64,000 nucleotides of DNA from Polyporus tsugae (lineage: Eukaryota; Basidiomycota; Agaricomycetes; Polyporales; Polyporaceae), in assembly GCA_024305745.1 (NCBI GenBank), contig JAHRBS010000006.1:560501-624500 (forward strand), in the 5' to 3' direction. Every line of letters starts with the position of its first letter. Positions within the stretch are counted from its first letter, which is position 1. The notes below the pieces were generated by a model that saw only the letters and a program-made list of their open reading frames with translations, was not told where the DNA came from and ran no database searches. This document shows, piece after piece, positions 37,025-47,312 of this stretch. The translations under genes were made by a program, and so were the position numbers.

Positions 37025-38656
37025 CGCCATTTAAGACGTCTGCCTGTGTGTCTCATACATTCTTCCTTCAACCATTCCACGACCGATCACGATGTCTGGC
37101 ACTGACATTGACATGCTCAAGTCGCCAATTGACGCGACGGCTCACCGTGGCCCTGTAAACATCGATTCGCAAATGAAAGACCTCCACGACGCTATCTGGA
37201 AGGAAGGCAAGCCTTTCGTCACGAATGAAAGTGGCGTCGACATCTTGGTCGACACTCTCGGGGCCATCGCGCCTCAGCCGCTCGTTATGGTGCGTAGCGA
37301 GTACCCACAAATCTTTCAACATATCCTGGACCTGCCTACCTGGAGTGAGACGCATGCCGGGTTGGTCGTGACCGGCCACCCAGGCGTCGGTACGTAACTA
37401 CGTTTCTTCCATTACCCCGTCATTGACAACAAGCTCTGATCAGGCAAAACTTTTTTTCTCTACTACGCCCTTGGTGCAGCCCTAGCTGCTCACATGCCCG
37501 TCGCCCTCTACGAGAGGGACAGTCTCTGCTTATTCTTCGACGACAACGGGGTTCATAAGATCCATAACATCGGCGCCGCTGAGTTTCCACCTCGAACGTT
37601 GTTCCTTATCGATTCGAACAGCAGTCTCCACTCGCCTCCAGGTCCCTTCCTCGACCACCGCTTGCAAGGCGTGATCGTCCAAGCGACCTCGCCGGATACC
37701 TCGCGCTGGAGGTCCTGGGCAAAGGAGGTTGGTGCATCCTACTGGTTATCGGCGCCGTGGAAAAGGGAGGAAATCCTTGCCCTGCAGTAAGTACCGACCA
37801 ATGCCGACCTGGGGTTTCAAGTCATTGATACGAACCCTAGACGCGTTACGGAGGTATTGGGGAGACCAGCATGGGTGAACCCACCCACTAGCACCGCCGT
37901 TTACACGCCCGTAGAGGTCTTCGATCTACTCGGCCCGTCTCCTCGGACCTGCATGCGCATGGCCGGGCGCGTCAAATCGCAGGACGGGCCGTTAGCTGAC
38001 TTCGCAGACCATCTCGCGCTCCCTGTCCTGATGTCCGACCTGGAGACTGTGTTGCGCATGGTCCGCTCTCGCCAGGCTCCTCCCGACTTCTACTACAATG
38101 ACAACAACGTCGATCGTGTGTTCTTCCTCTACAACGCCAGCGGATCGAATCCAACCTACGACGATGCCCCTAAATTCTGTTATGGCGTCCCAACCCTCTT
38201 CCTCTGCCGTATGCTCTGCGCCAACCTCCGTTCGCAGTCCATGGCGTTCCAGCTCCATCTGGCCTCCATATCTGCCCACGCCCCTTCGATCGCGGCGCCG
38301 TTCTACCAGCCGCTCGCGCTCGACCTCCTCCTCGACGCGTGCGCGGTGCACACCTGCCATGTCGTCGACCCGGATGGCGGCCGATCCACCAAAGCCAGCT
38401 TCCGCATCGGACCCAACCTCTCCCTCCGCGCAGCCCCCTTGCACTTCGACTGCGACTCGGACACCCCGACCGCGCCCGTCGACGACAACACCGTGATCGT
38501 TGTTCCACCCGCCGCGGGCTCCCCCTCCTCCGCCGCGTTCCACGCGCTCGTTGTGAGCGAGAAAAAGACGCGCGTGACGCTCCTCCGGATGGTGGCCATC
38601 GCGGGGACCCCCGGGCCCTGGCCGTATGGGGATTTCGGCCTGGACCTTGACCTACT

Positions 38657-39800
38657 CGGGGGGCGTTCAGGCTAACTAGCGCCGACATCAGCACCGGTGG
38701 TCGTCTTATCCAACCGGTGTCCGAGGTCCTGATCTGCACTTTTACGACCGTCCCCTGCGCGAGCCTTTATAACTCTTGTATTCCTTAGTTTCTAACTTCA
38801 ATATTCAATATATTGCTCCATGGACATCAGCTGTGCAAGTTCTGGTAGTTTCAACGAAATAAAACAACAGATTGAGTAATAGAGGCCGCCTTACGCAACG
38901 AGCCTGCAAGGAGAACAAGCGCTCATTGGGTCAATTATCTTCGTCATTTATCTTATCTCAGCACCAACACGTGCTGTGCTCACTGTGCCCTCGGATGTGC
39001 CACAGTCAAGAAGCCAACAGATGGCCAGACTGAGGTTGCCTGCTATCTTTGTGGTGCACATATATTGTACTCAATGCGAGACGTACCTGACCGATTCATT
39101 GAAGAGGAGACCGAGGTTGCCGTGAGTAGTCCGATTGCATGTGGCTGAATACATTGTACTAGGTTGGTCTCGAGTCGTGCGGGTTCGAATTCTGTGGACG
39201 CGAGGGCACCTGCATCGTTTGGCTTACGAAAAAAGGATCAACTTACGAAAGATCCTCGAGCTGCCGATACTACTACTCCGCCATGCCGTATGCCGCTGCG
39301 GCGAAGTCCTCCAGGACGACGCCGTGCACTAATGTCCCCATCCACTACCACCTCTGTCCGCCGACAAGGTCCGGGAACCCATAAACGCGATGGCTCACAT
39401 AATGCTATCCCACTGTGATGAGGAAGGAAACTTACCCCCACCTCCCGCCCAGCTCGTTGTCGACATGCATATCTCCAAAGCCGAGGAAACGGCCATGGGG
39501 GTCGATGAGGAGTATACTGACGAGTGGCGGGATGAATATGGAGTTCCAGGCAGCGACGATGTCCAGGAGAGGGAGGAAGAGATTAAGGCAGCAAAAGCAG
39601 GAGCAGAGCGTGGTGGGAAGCGTCGCCAGAGGGCACCGTCGACGATGGAAGCAGAGAGCAGCGCGAGGAAGGCGGCGAAGCGATAAGAAGCATTGTAATC
39701 TTATCTCGGCTAAAGGGGTGGTAGTGTCGAACTGGTATCCGGGGTCCCTAAATTCATTCTTCGGCGCTGATGTCCTGCAAGCTCGCGTGAACGCCCCCCG
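38657..39800. mobile_element. 1,144 bp TIR element inserted in NTPase copy 1
   Basis: The ends are inverted repeats: CGGGGGGCGTTCAGG at the left and its reverse complement with one mismatch at the right (ending CGTGAACGCCCCCCG). They are flanked by the 8 bp duplication GACCTACT (38649-38656 and 39801-39808). The homologous site in NTPase copy D has a single GACCTACT and no insertion. An 8 bp duplication fits hAT or KDZ/Zisupton-type transposons. No transposase motif was recognised, so it is probably non-autonomous. Inside are a 98-codon ORF and tRNA-like promoter motifs near 39145-39190. Confidence 0.92.
39390..39686 (+). CDS. Hypothetical 98-codon ORF inside the TIR element
   Basis: Plus-strand ORF with an acidic middle (YTDEWRDEYGVPGSDD) and a basic end (GGKRRQRAPSTMEAES). 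No recognised domain. It may be a remnant of the parent transposon's coding capacity or a captured host fragment. Whether it is expressed is unknown. Confidence 0.3.
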   Translation: MAHIMLSHCDEEGNLPPPPAQLVVDMHISKAEETAMGVDEEYTDEWRDEYGVPGSDDVQEREEEIKAAKAGAERGGKRRQRAPSTMEAESSARKAAKR

Positions 39801-40643
39801 GACCTACTAGACCGCGACCGCGACCGTGAGGGCATCCGTTCCGCCATCGACGCGCTCAGCAAGGTGCTGCCGCGTCCGGAAGAGGTGCGGTGGAGCCTCG
39901 TCTATGTCGCGCTGCGGAGTGGGGCCGCGAAGAAGGCCGCGAAGGGAGCGGAGGCGCGGGAGATGCTGGGGGAGCTGCGTCGGCGCGTCGCGGTCGGCTG
40001 GCTGGAGCTGCAGAGTCGCGGTGACAAGGACACGAAGGCGCTGCTGGTGAGTAGCGCGTTTCTCGTATGACGGGCTCAGGTTCGAGCTGATAATATTCAT
40101 GGCTCCCTCTCACACCTCGTAGAACGCATTGGAGAAGAGGGCGCAGGAGGCCAGGGAGGTCCGCGAGCTGTGGAGACCGCGCGTCCGAGTCGCACAACGC
40201 CTAGGAAACGACACGGCTGGCTCGAGTGCGTGGTCTCTAGCCACGCAGGAAAAGGGCATTATCCGGAGTTCGGCGGCTCGAACAAAGTCTCGTCACTGTA
40301 GCTTGCTTCCATGTCTGAATCTCTGAACTGGCGCAGCAAACCATAACATTCCTTCCAAGTTGGCGTACTTCGTAGATGGGAGTGTCTCTGTGAATGAGAG
40401 CGTTTCTGTGTCTGCACATGATTGCGGGATCCGCCGCAACCACCGAGGCGTTAGCGCGCGAAAGCCAGAACAGGGCCAAGTGTGAGAAACCAAGACGTCT
40501 GCAAGCTGAAAAGCGAAATGGTTAGAACCCCGCTTATTCGCCTGGAGATGGGAAGGTGTTAGTACCCTGGGAGTACTAGACAGCGATAGTGGTGGAAACA
40601 GGATTGGGTTGTTGAGGCGAGGGCCAAAGTGATCTCATGCGCA

Positions 40644-40670
40644 CGCATCCGCCGGGAAGGGCATGGCAAG
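40644..40670 (-). pseudogene. tRNA-Gly remnant in left arm
   Basis: GCATCCGCCGGGA matches the 3' acceptor and T-arm strand of the tRNA-Gly at 55887-55957 read on the minus strand, followed by GGGCATGG, a shortened match to the anticodon arm. It occupies the position that corresponds to the damaged tRNA-Gly at 52828 in the right arm. Confidence 0.45.
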
Positions 40671-40933
40671 CCGATTGCCGTACATGACTTAAGCTTCGAC
40701 CAATGATGCCTATTGCTCACCTTGAAGGCCGACAACGGAGAGCTGATGGAATGATTCCATTCCGCGGCTCACAGAAGCCTCATATATACACACGCACTTC
40801 TACATTGATCATCTACTTTAATGTCACAACAAATGTCCGGCCCAAACGCCGTCGAATACGTTACAACCAACGACCGGTATTGAGATACAACAAGGCCAGA
40901 CAAATGCTTAATGATCGTGGTTCGTTCAGTCGT

Positions 40934-42466
40934 TCAGTTGGTGGTGGCGTTGGTGAAAGACGTGGTCGCGAAGCCGACGCGGGAGTTGGCGGAGTCGTAG
41001 ACGTAGTAGAACCGCTCGAGGAACGTGTAGCCATCGATGAAGTCGAGGCCCTCGCCCGAGTCCGAGCCGAGGTCGGCGGTGACGAGGTAGATGCTGCTGG
41101 CGCTGCCGCCGATCGCCGTGTTGAGCTGCAAGGCGAGACGAGACGAGCGCGTTAGCCATCTACAGCAAGGGCAAGCCTGAGGGCAACTTCACGTGCGGAA
41201 AGGAAGACGTACCGCACGGGGCCAGATCTGCGCGTTCGGCGTGAACTCGTACGTGGTGCCGCCGATGTGGAAGAACAAGCTCTGAAGCTTCGCAAACTGG
41301 GCCGACGTGATCTTGAGCAAACCGGTGGTGTTGTCCAAAACGGCGCCAGTCGCCTTCTTGTACTTCGCAAGAGCGTCTGTTTCCAGTTTACGCATTCGTC
41401 AATCAGGATTCTGACGGGATGAACTGGAGCCACAAACCAGAGGCGAGAAGAACGAGGGTGGTACCGGTGTCTGTGATACCAGCGGTGGAGGAGAGGATGG
41501 TGGTGCCTGCAGACCCGTAGGTGATCGACTGGTCGATACCGACGTAGTCCGACGCGGGGCTAGTAGAGGTGATCGGGCTATGTATATGCATTTCGTTAGC
41601 ATGGGAAGTATAGTCCCGGCGCGCTAGTCGAAACTTACACGTATTTTAGGGAGCCAGTGAACTTGCTGTCATCGACGCCACCGAACGTGAGCTCGCCGTT
41701 GGTGACCGAGTCTTGCGTGGTGGGCTCGAACGAGATACCGATGAGGTTCGCGTCAATCGACCCCGCCGCGAACGCGGTGTTGACAACGGTGGGGATCTGG
41801 CCGCCAGACGACAGAGTGCCCTCAGTCAGGTCGACGGGGCCGATACCGAGGATGCCGTCGACGCCATCGAAGCCGGAGGAACTGCTGGCAACGCCAACAC
41901 CCTGGCTCTTGATGACCAGGCCGCCGATGGTTACGGTGTCTTTGTACTCCTCCCCGGAGAAGCTGCCCGAGCCGTAGGTGACTGACTGTCATCGCGACCG
42001 TGCACACGTTAGTTAACGACCAATAGGAGACAGGAGAAGCCAATGCTGATGCTGCGAGACTCACCACCTTAGAGCCGGTGTTGACGCTGCTGCTCGTCTT
42101 GACGTAGGCCGTACCCGCGCCGATCCAGGTGTTGGACGAGCCGGTGTCGATGATGAGGTCGTAGTTGGTCGCGGGCGAGCCCACGCCGACGCTCGCTGTG
42201 TAGGTCACGGCCCCGTTCGTCACGGGGACGTTCACGTCCGCGAGGACCGCGCCCACCGCGTTAGTAGAGGCAACGTTCGATGTCTGCGAGCGATCCTTGA
42301 GCACCTTCGCGCGGGCCTGGTCTGCCTTGAGGATGTTGGCCACGCCGGTCGTGTTGAAGCGACGCGCGATGGAGAGCGTCACGGGCGCGTCGCGGATGAC
42401 GATCGGCTTGGCCGAAACGGCGACCGCGGCAACGATGAGGGCGAGGAGGGCGGAGAGGCGAGCCAT
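40934..42466 (-). CDS. Aspartic protease AP4 (polyporopepsin-like, 5 exons)
   Basis: Exons on the minus strand: 42466-42065, 41985-41639, 41577-41438, 41376-41213, 41125-40934; 414 aa. It has a signal peptide (SALLALIVAAVAVSA), a propeptide with APVTLSIARRFNTTG, first catalytic motif DTGSSNTW, flap VTYGSGSFSG, second motif DTGTT and the C-terminal LERFYYVYDSANSRVG. Its sequence resembles classical polyporopepsin more than AP1-AP3 do. Its four introns coincide with four of the ten in AP1-AP3; the other six are absent. It ends 608 bp from NTPase copy 1 in a tail-to-tail arrangement, like AP3 and copy C. Predicted to be secreted and active. Confidence 0.94.
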
Positions 42467-44524
42467 TGTAGGTGCTGAGAGGAACTACGCGGGAGGGGGA
42501 GGACAAGAGTGCACTCGGTCCTTGGAGGCAACAGGACGTTGCACGGCCCTTATATCGCTTCCAGGTAACGAGTCCTTGCTTCGCAACCGCGCGGACTGAA
42601 CGGGGGAGACAGCCAGAGAGACCGAGATCCCTGCGAGAAGCCCAGAAGCGTTCGGACCCCATCAAGGAGATCCGACTACGCAACTGACCAGCAGCACAGC
42701 CGTCCCTGAGCGCTGGGACCATTCGGAGCGTTCGCCGCCAGCGTCGTAGCAGTAGCAGAGATCTCACCGAGTGGTCAGGAAACACTAGCACGCGAGCACG
42801 CACCATCTTGTTGCAACGAAGTGTGAGAAATGGCGGGGCAAGGTGCCATTATGATCTTCTTCTGCTACGCGCTGTGCTTCCACCTTCTTGGCGAGCCTAG
42901 GCTACCGTCTACACCGACGACAGAATTAAAGACAAATAAACGACATGAGCCCGAGGGATGACGCGGATGATCACCGGGGACGACGCCATCACGAACCATA
43001 TGAAAGGGGGTTCTGAAGGGAACCTTGGGCGTAGTCGTCCATTGCGCGAGAGTGCTTCCGATAGGAGACGAGCTGGATTTACAGTGCTGTTGCTGCGAAT
43101 GGTGTCGAAGAGAACCATCAGCATGCCGTCATGATTGTCAAAGAAGTCCCTGTCAGGTGATGTATACGTAGACAAGCTGCAAACGTACCATTTGTCTGAA
43201 GCAAACCCAATTCGCACAACAGCCGGAATCTAGAGGAGCGTGGGCATGAGCGTTTGACCGGAGAGCGCCAAGAGTTATCGGACTTGAGCACGATCATCGG
43301 CCGTCCCTAAGGAGGTAAACCCCGACCTAGAAGATACGGTCCCCGTTTACTCCATCCATCTCAGAGTCAGCACAAGCTTCCGACTCTCAGCCTCCGTCGC
43401 CCTGCCCAACGTCTGCCGGTCAGTGCCTCGGTGCCTCCCGTGGGAACTGGCCCATGAGGTACAATTCCTTGCGTTGCCTAAGGTTGTCTAGAAGACACAA
43501 ATCAGAACTGTATCACGCAGAGATAAGGCCAGTTGGCCATCCCTACCGGTCACGTGTAAGTGAATCATTGGCATGTTGCACCTGTGGCGAACGCGCTCGC
43601 GCTGATGGACACTATGTCAAGTACTTACTGTACTGGGGTTGGATAGCGGAATAATTATACACCAACCTTGGGAAGCTTAGGCAGCCCCGCGCCGAACAAC
43701 TCGAGAACCTCAGGCCTAGGCGCCATATTTGGCAGGATTTGTCTTCCCGCTTTCCGCCTTTCACCGTGGCCTTCTTCCATCCCTGTCCACCGCCCTCCTG
43801 CGTTCCTAGGCGGTCGTGCGCATCGATGAAGCACATGCTCACCTGGTATATCTCAATTGCGAAGACACGGATTTTAAAATCATCCAACACGCCCGTCCTT
43901 GCCTGTCAGAACCCTAGTAGCACGCCATCAGCTAACCTTCCGCAACAGACAGAACGCATATGGTCACTCACCATCATGCTTCTTCTTCAATTCTCAGAGG
44001 TGAAGGACAATACACTTGCCGCATGTTTGCGTTTGCGCTCGGGGGAGAAGAATGGTGTTATGGAGCGTCATTGATGCGATCCGCCTGCCTCGGCACCAGA
44101 GCACATATGCAGCCTACACAGAGAGCCGGTACGTCTTGGACGCATCGCAACCTTTGGCCAGCCATGCCGACGGTGCAGTGTACCGGCGTTCTACAAGCCA
44201 GTGCCCAAGGGCAGAGCACGTCGCAGGTTGCACGCAGCCGCGATGTTGATGCCAAGTATCGCTTTCCACTTTGTAGCAACACGGTGCGGGAAAGCACAGA
44301 CCGCAACAACGCGATGATGATACAGCGCAGACCCCAGCGCAAGCCCTCGACCCACGTACAACAGCCGACGCACGCGATCGCACATCGGCATCGCATAATT
44401 CTACAAATCGAAAATCGAAAGCAAACCAGCGCCGGCGCGGTCCCCTTACATCGTCGAAGAGACGATGTGCTGCAGGAACGGATACCTGCCGCAACAAAAC
44501 GCACGGGGTGAGCACGGGCCACGA
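42467..44524. other. Gene-poor stretch, nothing recognised
   Basis: Short ORFs only. The first ~100 bp upstream of 42466 presumably contain the AP4 promoter. No repeat or RNA gene seen. Confidence 0.4.
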
Positions 44525-46226
44525 TCAGCACTCAAAAGGAGCGGACGCGTACTCATGATCATCCAGAAACCCCCTGTCGCGCGCGATCGTGCTCGCATAC
44601 TGCGGTAGCGACAGGCCCGACGTCAGCGCGAGGTCCTCGTAGTGCCCTAGCGCGACGTCGAGATGGTACTCGTCGAACGGTATCCTGCGTCGCAGTCGTT
44701 TTCGGGTTAGCTTAGCTGGCACTCATCGTCCACAAGAGGAGGAAAAGCCACTCACAGCTGCGCGAGGGCGCGGTTGACGTCGAGGATCGTGCAACCCCCT
44801 GGGTTCTCGACAACCATGAACACCTCCCCGTCCCCGTTCTCGAACTCGAGTCGTTCCACGGGCGGGAACGTCGCGAACGCACACGACGCGTTCGGGTGGG
44901 TGCATAACGGCCCGTACTGCGCGTACCGGCACTCGGGGAACGTCGGCAGGTGCGTGAGCAGGATCGACACTGCGTCCGGGATCGATGGTGGGGGAGGAGG
45001 AGACGGCGACGGCGATGGAGAGGGAGATGGGGTAGGGAGGTGGGCCGAGATGGTGCGTCGGCGGGACTGGTTGGAGGTTGAGGATGGCGATTGCGAGAAG
45101 TGGAGGTAGAAGTACAGCGGGTGGAACTCGATGGGGTGGTATGGATGCACGGTGCGTATCTTCGTATACGGCAGTTGGGTGTAATGTTCAGCTGTAAATA
45201 GGTGAGCGAATTGCCGTACACAACCAGTGACGTCCAAGGACCCTGCTCCACAAAACTGTGCAACTCTTCCCAATGACGCGAACGTAACGCACAAGTCCTC
45301 CAATGGCAGAGCCATAGCAGTGCTGGCAAATCACAGGGCTGGCCAAACATAGTCACCCACAGCACCATGCTCCAGATGCTGGGGCTGTCAGGTGACCCCA
45401 AAATGTCCCGGCCGATTGCCCAGTCCAGCTCGACGTCCCTGGGTCCACGAAATCACAGGGCAGGTCCGGGGGTGCCTCGAGCTGTGTGAAGCCCCTAATG
45501 AGGGCTGTAGCAATAGTTGTGGTACTCTATGTATCCAAGAACCCCGAGTGCAGGGCTGCACAGAAGTGGTAAGTGCGAAACCTGGTTGGCTAGACGCCAA
45601 CAAGCGCCCGCCACAGGGGACAAGCGCAACCCTGGAATCTGTTCCAGGTTGAATACGCAGAATGCGTTTGACAGCTGGTTTACTGTGTCATAAGACCTCG
45701 AGAAATAGGGAGATTGCAGGGAAAAGAACCATCAAGGAGGGAAACGGGTCGGTGGAGGTATGAGATGGTTTACTCATGGACCTGTCCCTATGCCTTGATC
45801 GTGAACGAGGGCTAGGTAACGACCAGCAGTTCGTACTCAGGGGCGTGCGGCGGCGACGTGTCGGGTACGTTTGGAAGACAAGCGCGGAGAGGGAAAACAA
45901 GATAATAAACACTCACCGAAGCAAGCATTCGCACGCATACAGCTACCAATCTCGCAGACAGTACCATGTCCCACAAGGAGACAAGCTAGCCTTCTCCAGG
46001 TCAAACCATCCACTGCAGCCGCCCCATGTGGTGTCGCCATTTGCCGTAGCGGTAGACCGAATCCTGCGGAAAAGAGCGCTGCTTGCCACTTTGCGTCGTC
46101 TTTGCTATAGACCTCCCGCAATCGGCGGCACGTCTGTGAGAGTGAAACATGGGCTGGAAGATCGCCAAGGAGATGGTCCCAGACATTGAATAGCGGCGGA
46201 TTTGAGAGCGACAGCAGCGTAGGCAT
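44525..46226 (-). CDS. F-box protein
   Basis: Exons on the minus strand: 46226-45917, 45191-44756, 44684-44525; 301 aa with consistent phase. The N-terminus is an F-box (SNPPLFNVWDHLLGDLPAHV, then SLSQTCRRLREVYSKDDAKW), the domain that binds Skp1 in SCF ubiquitin ligases. The rest has no recognised substrate-binding repeat. It contains EHYTQLPYTKIRTVHPYHPI and a low-complexity (SP)n run, and ends SGLSLPQYASTIARDRGFLD plus a short tail. The start is the Met directly before the F-box; an in-frame ATG 38 codons upstream precedes a hydrophobic leader-like stretch and is thought less likely. Intron 1 is 725 bp, about ten times the local norm, and may hold inserted DNA. Confidence 0.75.
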
Positions 46227-47312
46227 GACTAGATGGATAACGGAGTGAACGGCTGTCAAGAGCACAAGAGCGACGGAGCAGCAACGGATAAGCAGCGGGG
46301 GAATATGGGGCCAATGAGAAGGGCGCAGCGAGAGTCGCATGTGGCACCGAGCTGGACCGGCTCCTTCGGTGCGTTTTCGTGGCCTGAACCGGGCGTGAGG
46401 CGAGAACTCTAGATCTGTCGTGGAGGGTGCAGCGCGCAGACGTCGAGGCTGGGGACATGCAGGGGAAGCGGTTTGCTTGCTATGGCCCGCTTTTAGGCGA
46501 AAGGAGACAGGTAAGCAGCGTGAGCCACGTCCATGGCCATGTCGCGAGAACTTCGAGAAGAGGCGTTCCGCATCTCCGTGGTTTCCTTGTCCTGTGATCA
46601 GCCCTCTGTCGCCCGGGTAAACTTTTGATGCTGGTCAGCGCAGAGGAGGTGTGCAGGAGGGTCGGTATACAAGGTTGGAGGACGTGGTGGCCCCGTTGAC
46701 GATAGATCCTGCAAGAGTGGGAGAAAGAATGACAACGATTGAAGCTTGGATCCAGTCGAGGCTTGTAAACTTCATTCCCTCCTTCCCGTCCCTGGACCCC
46801 GGAAACCAGTCCATGGTCCCTGGCCGGATTCGGTCAGATACCCCCAGCGTATTAATACGATTGTTGGCTCATACCCTTAGCAAGTATACGGGTCAATGTA
46901 TGCACATGAAGCGGACGCATCACCAACGCACCGGTCTTGTTGACTTCAATGCCTTCAATTTGTACTCACAGAAAGCTCTTCGCTCAGCGCTGGGGAAGTG
47001 GGTGCAGTGGCCCAGACCGCTTAGATCTGAGACGGAGATGCTAGCGCTGATGGGGTGTCACTGGATTGACACCCCGCTAATCCCCGGCTGTTCATCCTCG
47101 CCAAATAGGTTCTATCGGAGCCTGAATAAATGAACTCAGACAGAAATGAAACACAGCTGAGGCTCACGCCGCCCCCGAACTTTGGGATTGCCCATGCCGC
47201 GTGCTACGTATCATCTTCACCATCTTCCGTGCCCTCGGGGACACTTTCCCTCTACACCCTCGACCACCATCAGCTCTGGGGATGCCCTAGCTCAACGTCA
47301 GCCTCCATCGCC
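46227..47312. other. Intergenic with a perfect hairpin
   Basis: An ORF at 46651-47133 shows no recognised features. A perfect inverted repeat lies at 47052-47075. The CT-rich last 100 bp probably form the promoter and leader of the NT-C2 gene. Confidence 0.4.
47052..47075. repeat. Hairpin: 9 bp perfect arms, 6 nt loop
   Basis: GGGGTGTCA and its reverse complement TGACACCCC flank CTGGAT, with TAGC/GCTA complementarity further out. It lies about 240 bp upstream of the NT-C2 gene. It is not followed by a T run, so it is not a simple terminator. Confidence 0.8.

Larger units (their letters stand above)
37092..40326 (+). pseudogene. RHS/Crinkler-like P-loop NTPase, copy 1 (split by transposon)
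   Basis: Exons 37092-37389, 37444-37786, 37841-40046 (including the inserted element at 38657-39800) and 40123-40326. Without the insertion and one duplicated target site the frame is continuous for about 632 aa. The Walker A motif GHPGVGKT is split by intron 1, and Walker B is RTLFLIDSN. Family blocks TPVEVFDLLGPSPR, GVPTLFLCRM, FYQPLAL, SEKKTRVTLLR and VLPRPEEVRWSLVYVAL follow. The element interrupts codon order after LDLDL and adds a stop 18 nt later, so only a truncated product (stop at 38673-38675) is possible. RHS/Crinkler NTPases are known as eukaryotic families rich in transposon insertions; some members act as nuclear effectors. Function here is not shown. Confidence 0.85.
36820..41045 (+). 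repeat. Inverted duplication, left arm
   Basis: This arm matches 55775-52446 in reverse orientation. The order in both is: 5' flank (TTCAAACTTGTCCAC, CATCCGACGTAA), NTPase gene, 3' flank with a tRNA-Gly remnant, then the 3' end of an aspartic protease gene. The left arm is about 1.1 kb longer because a transposable element sits inside the NTPase gene. The arms are 11.4 kb apart. Confidence 0.85.
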
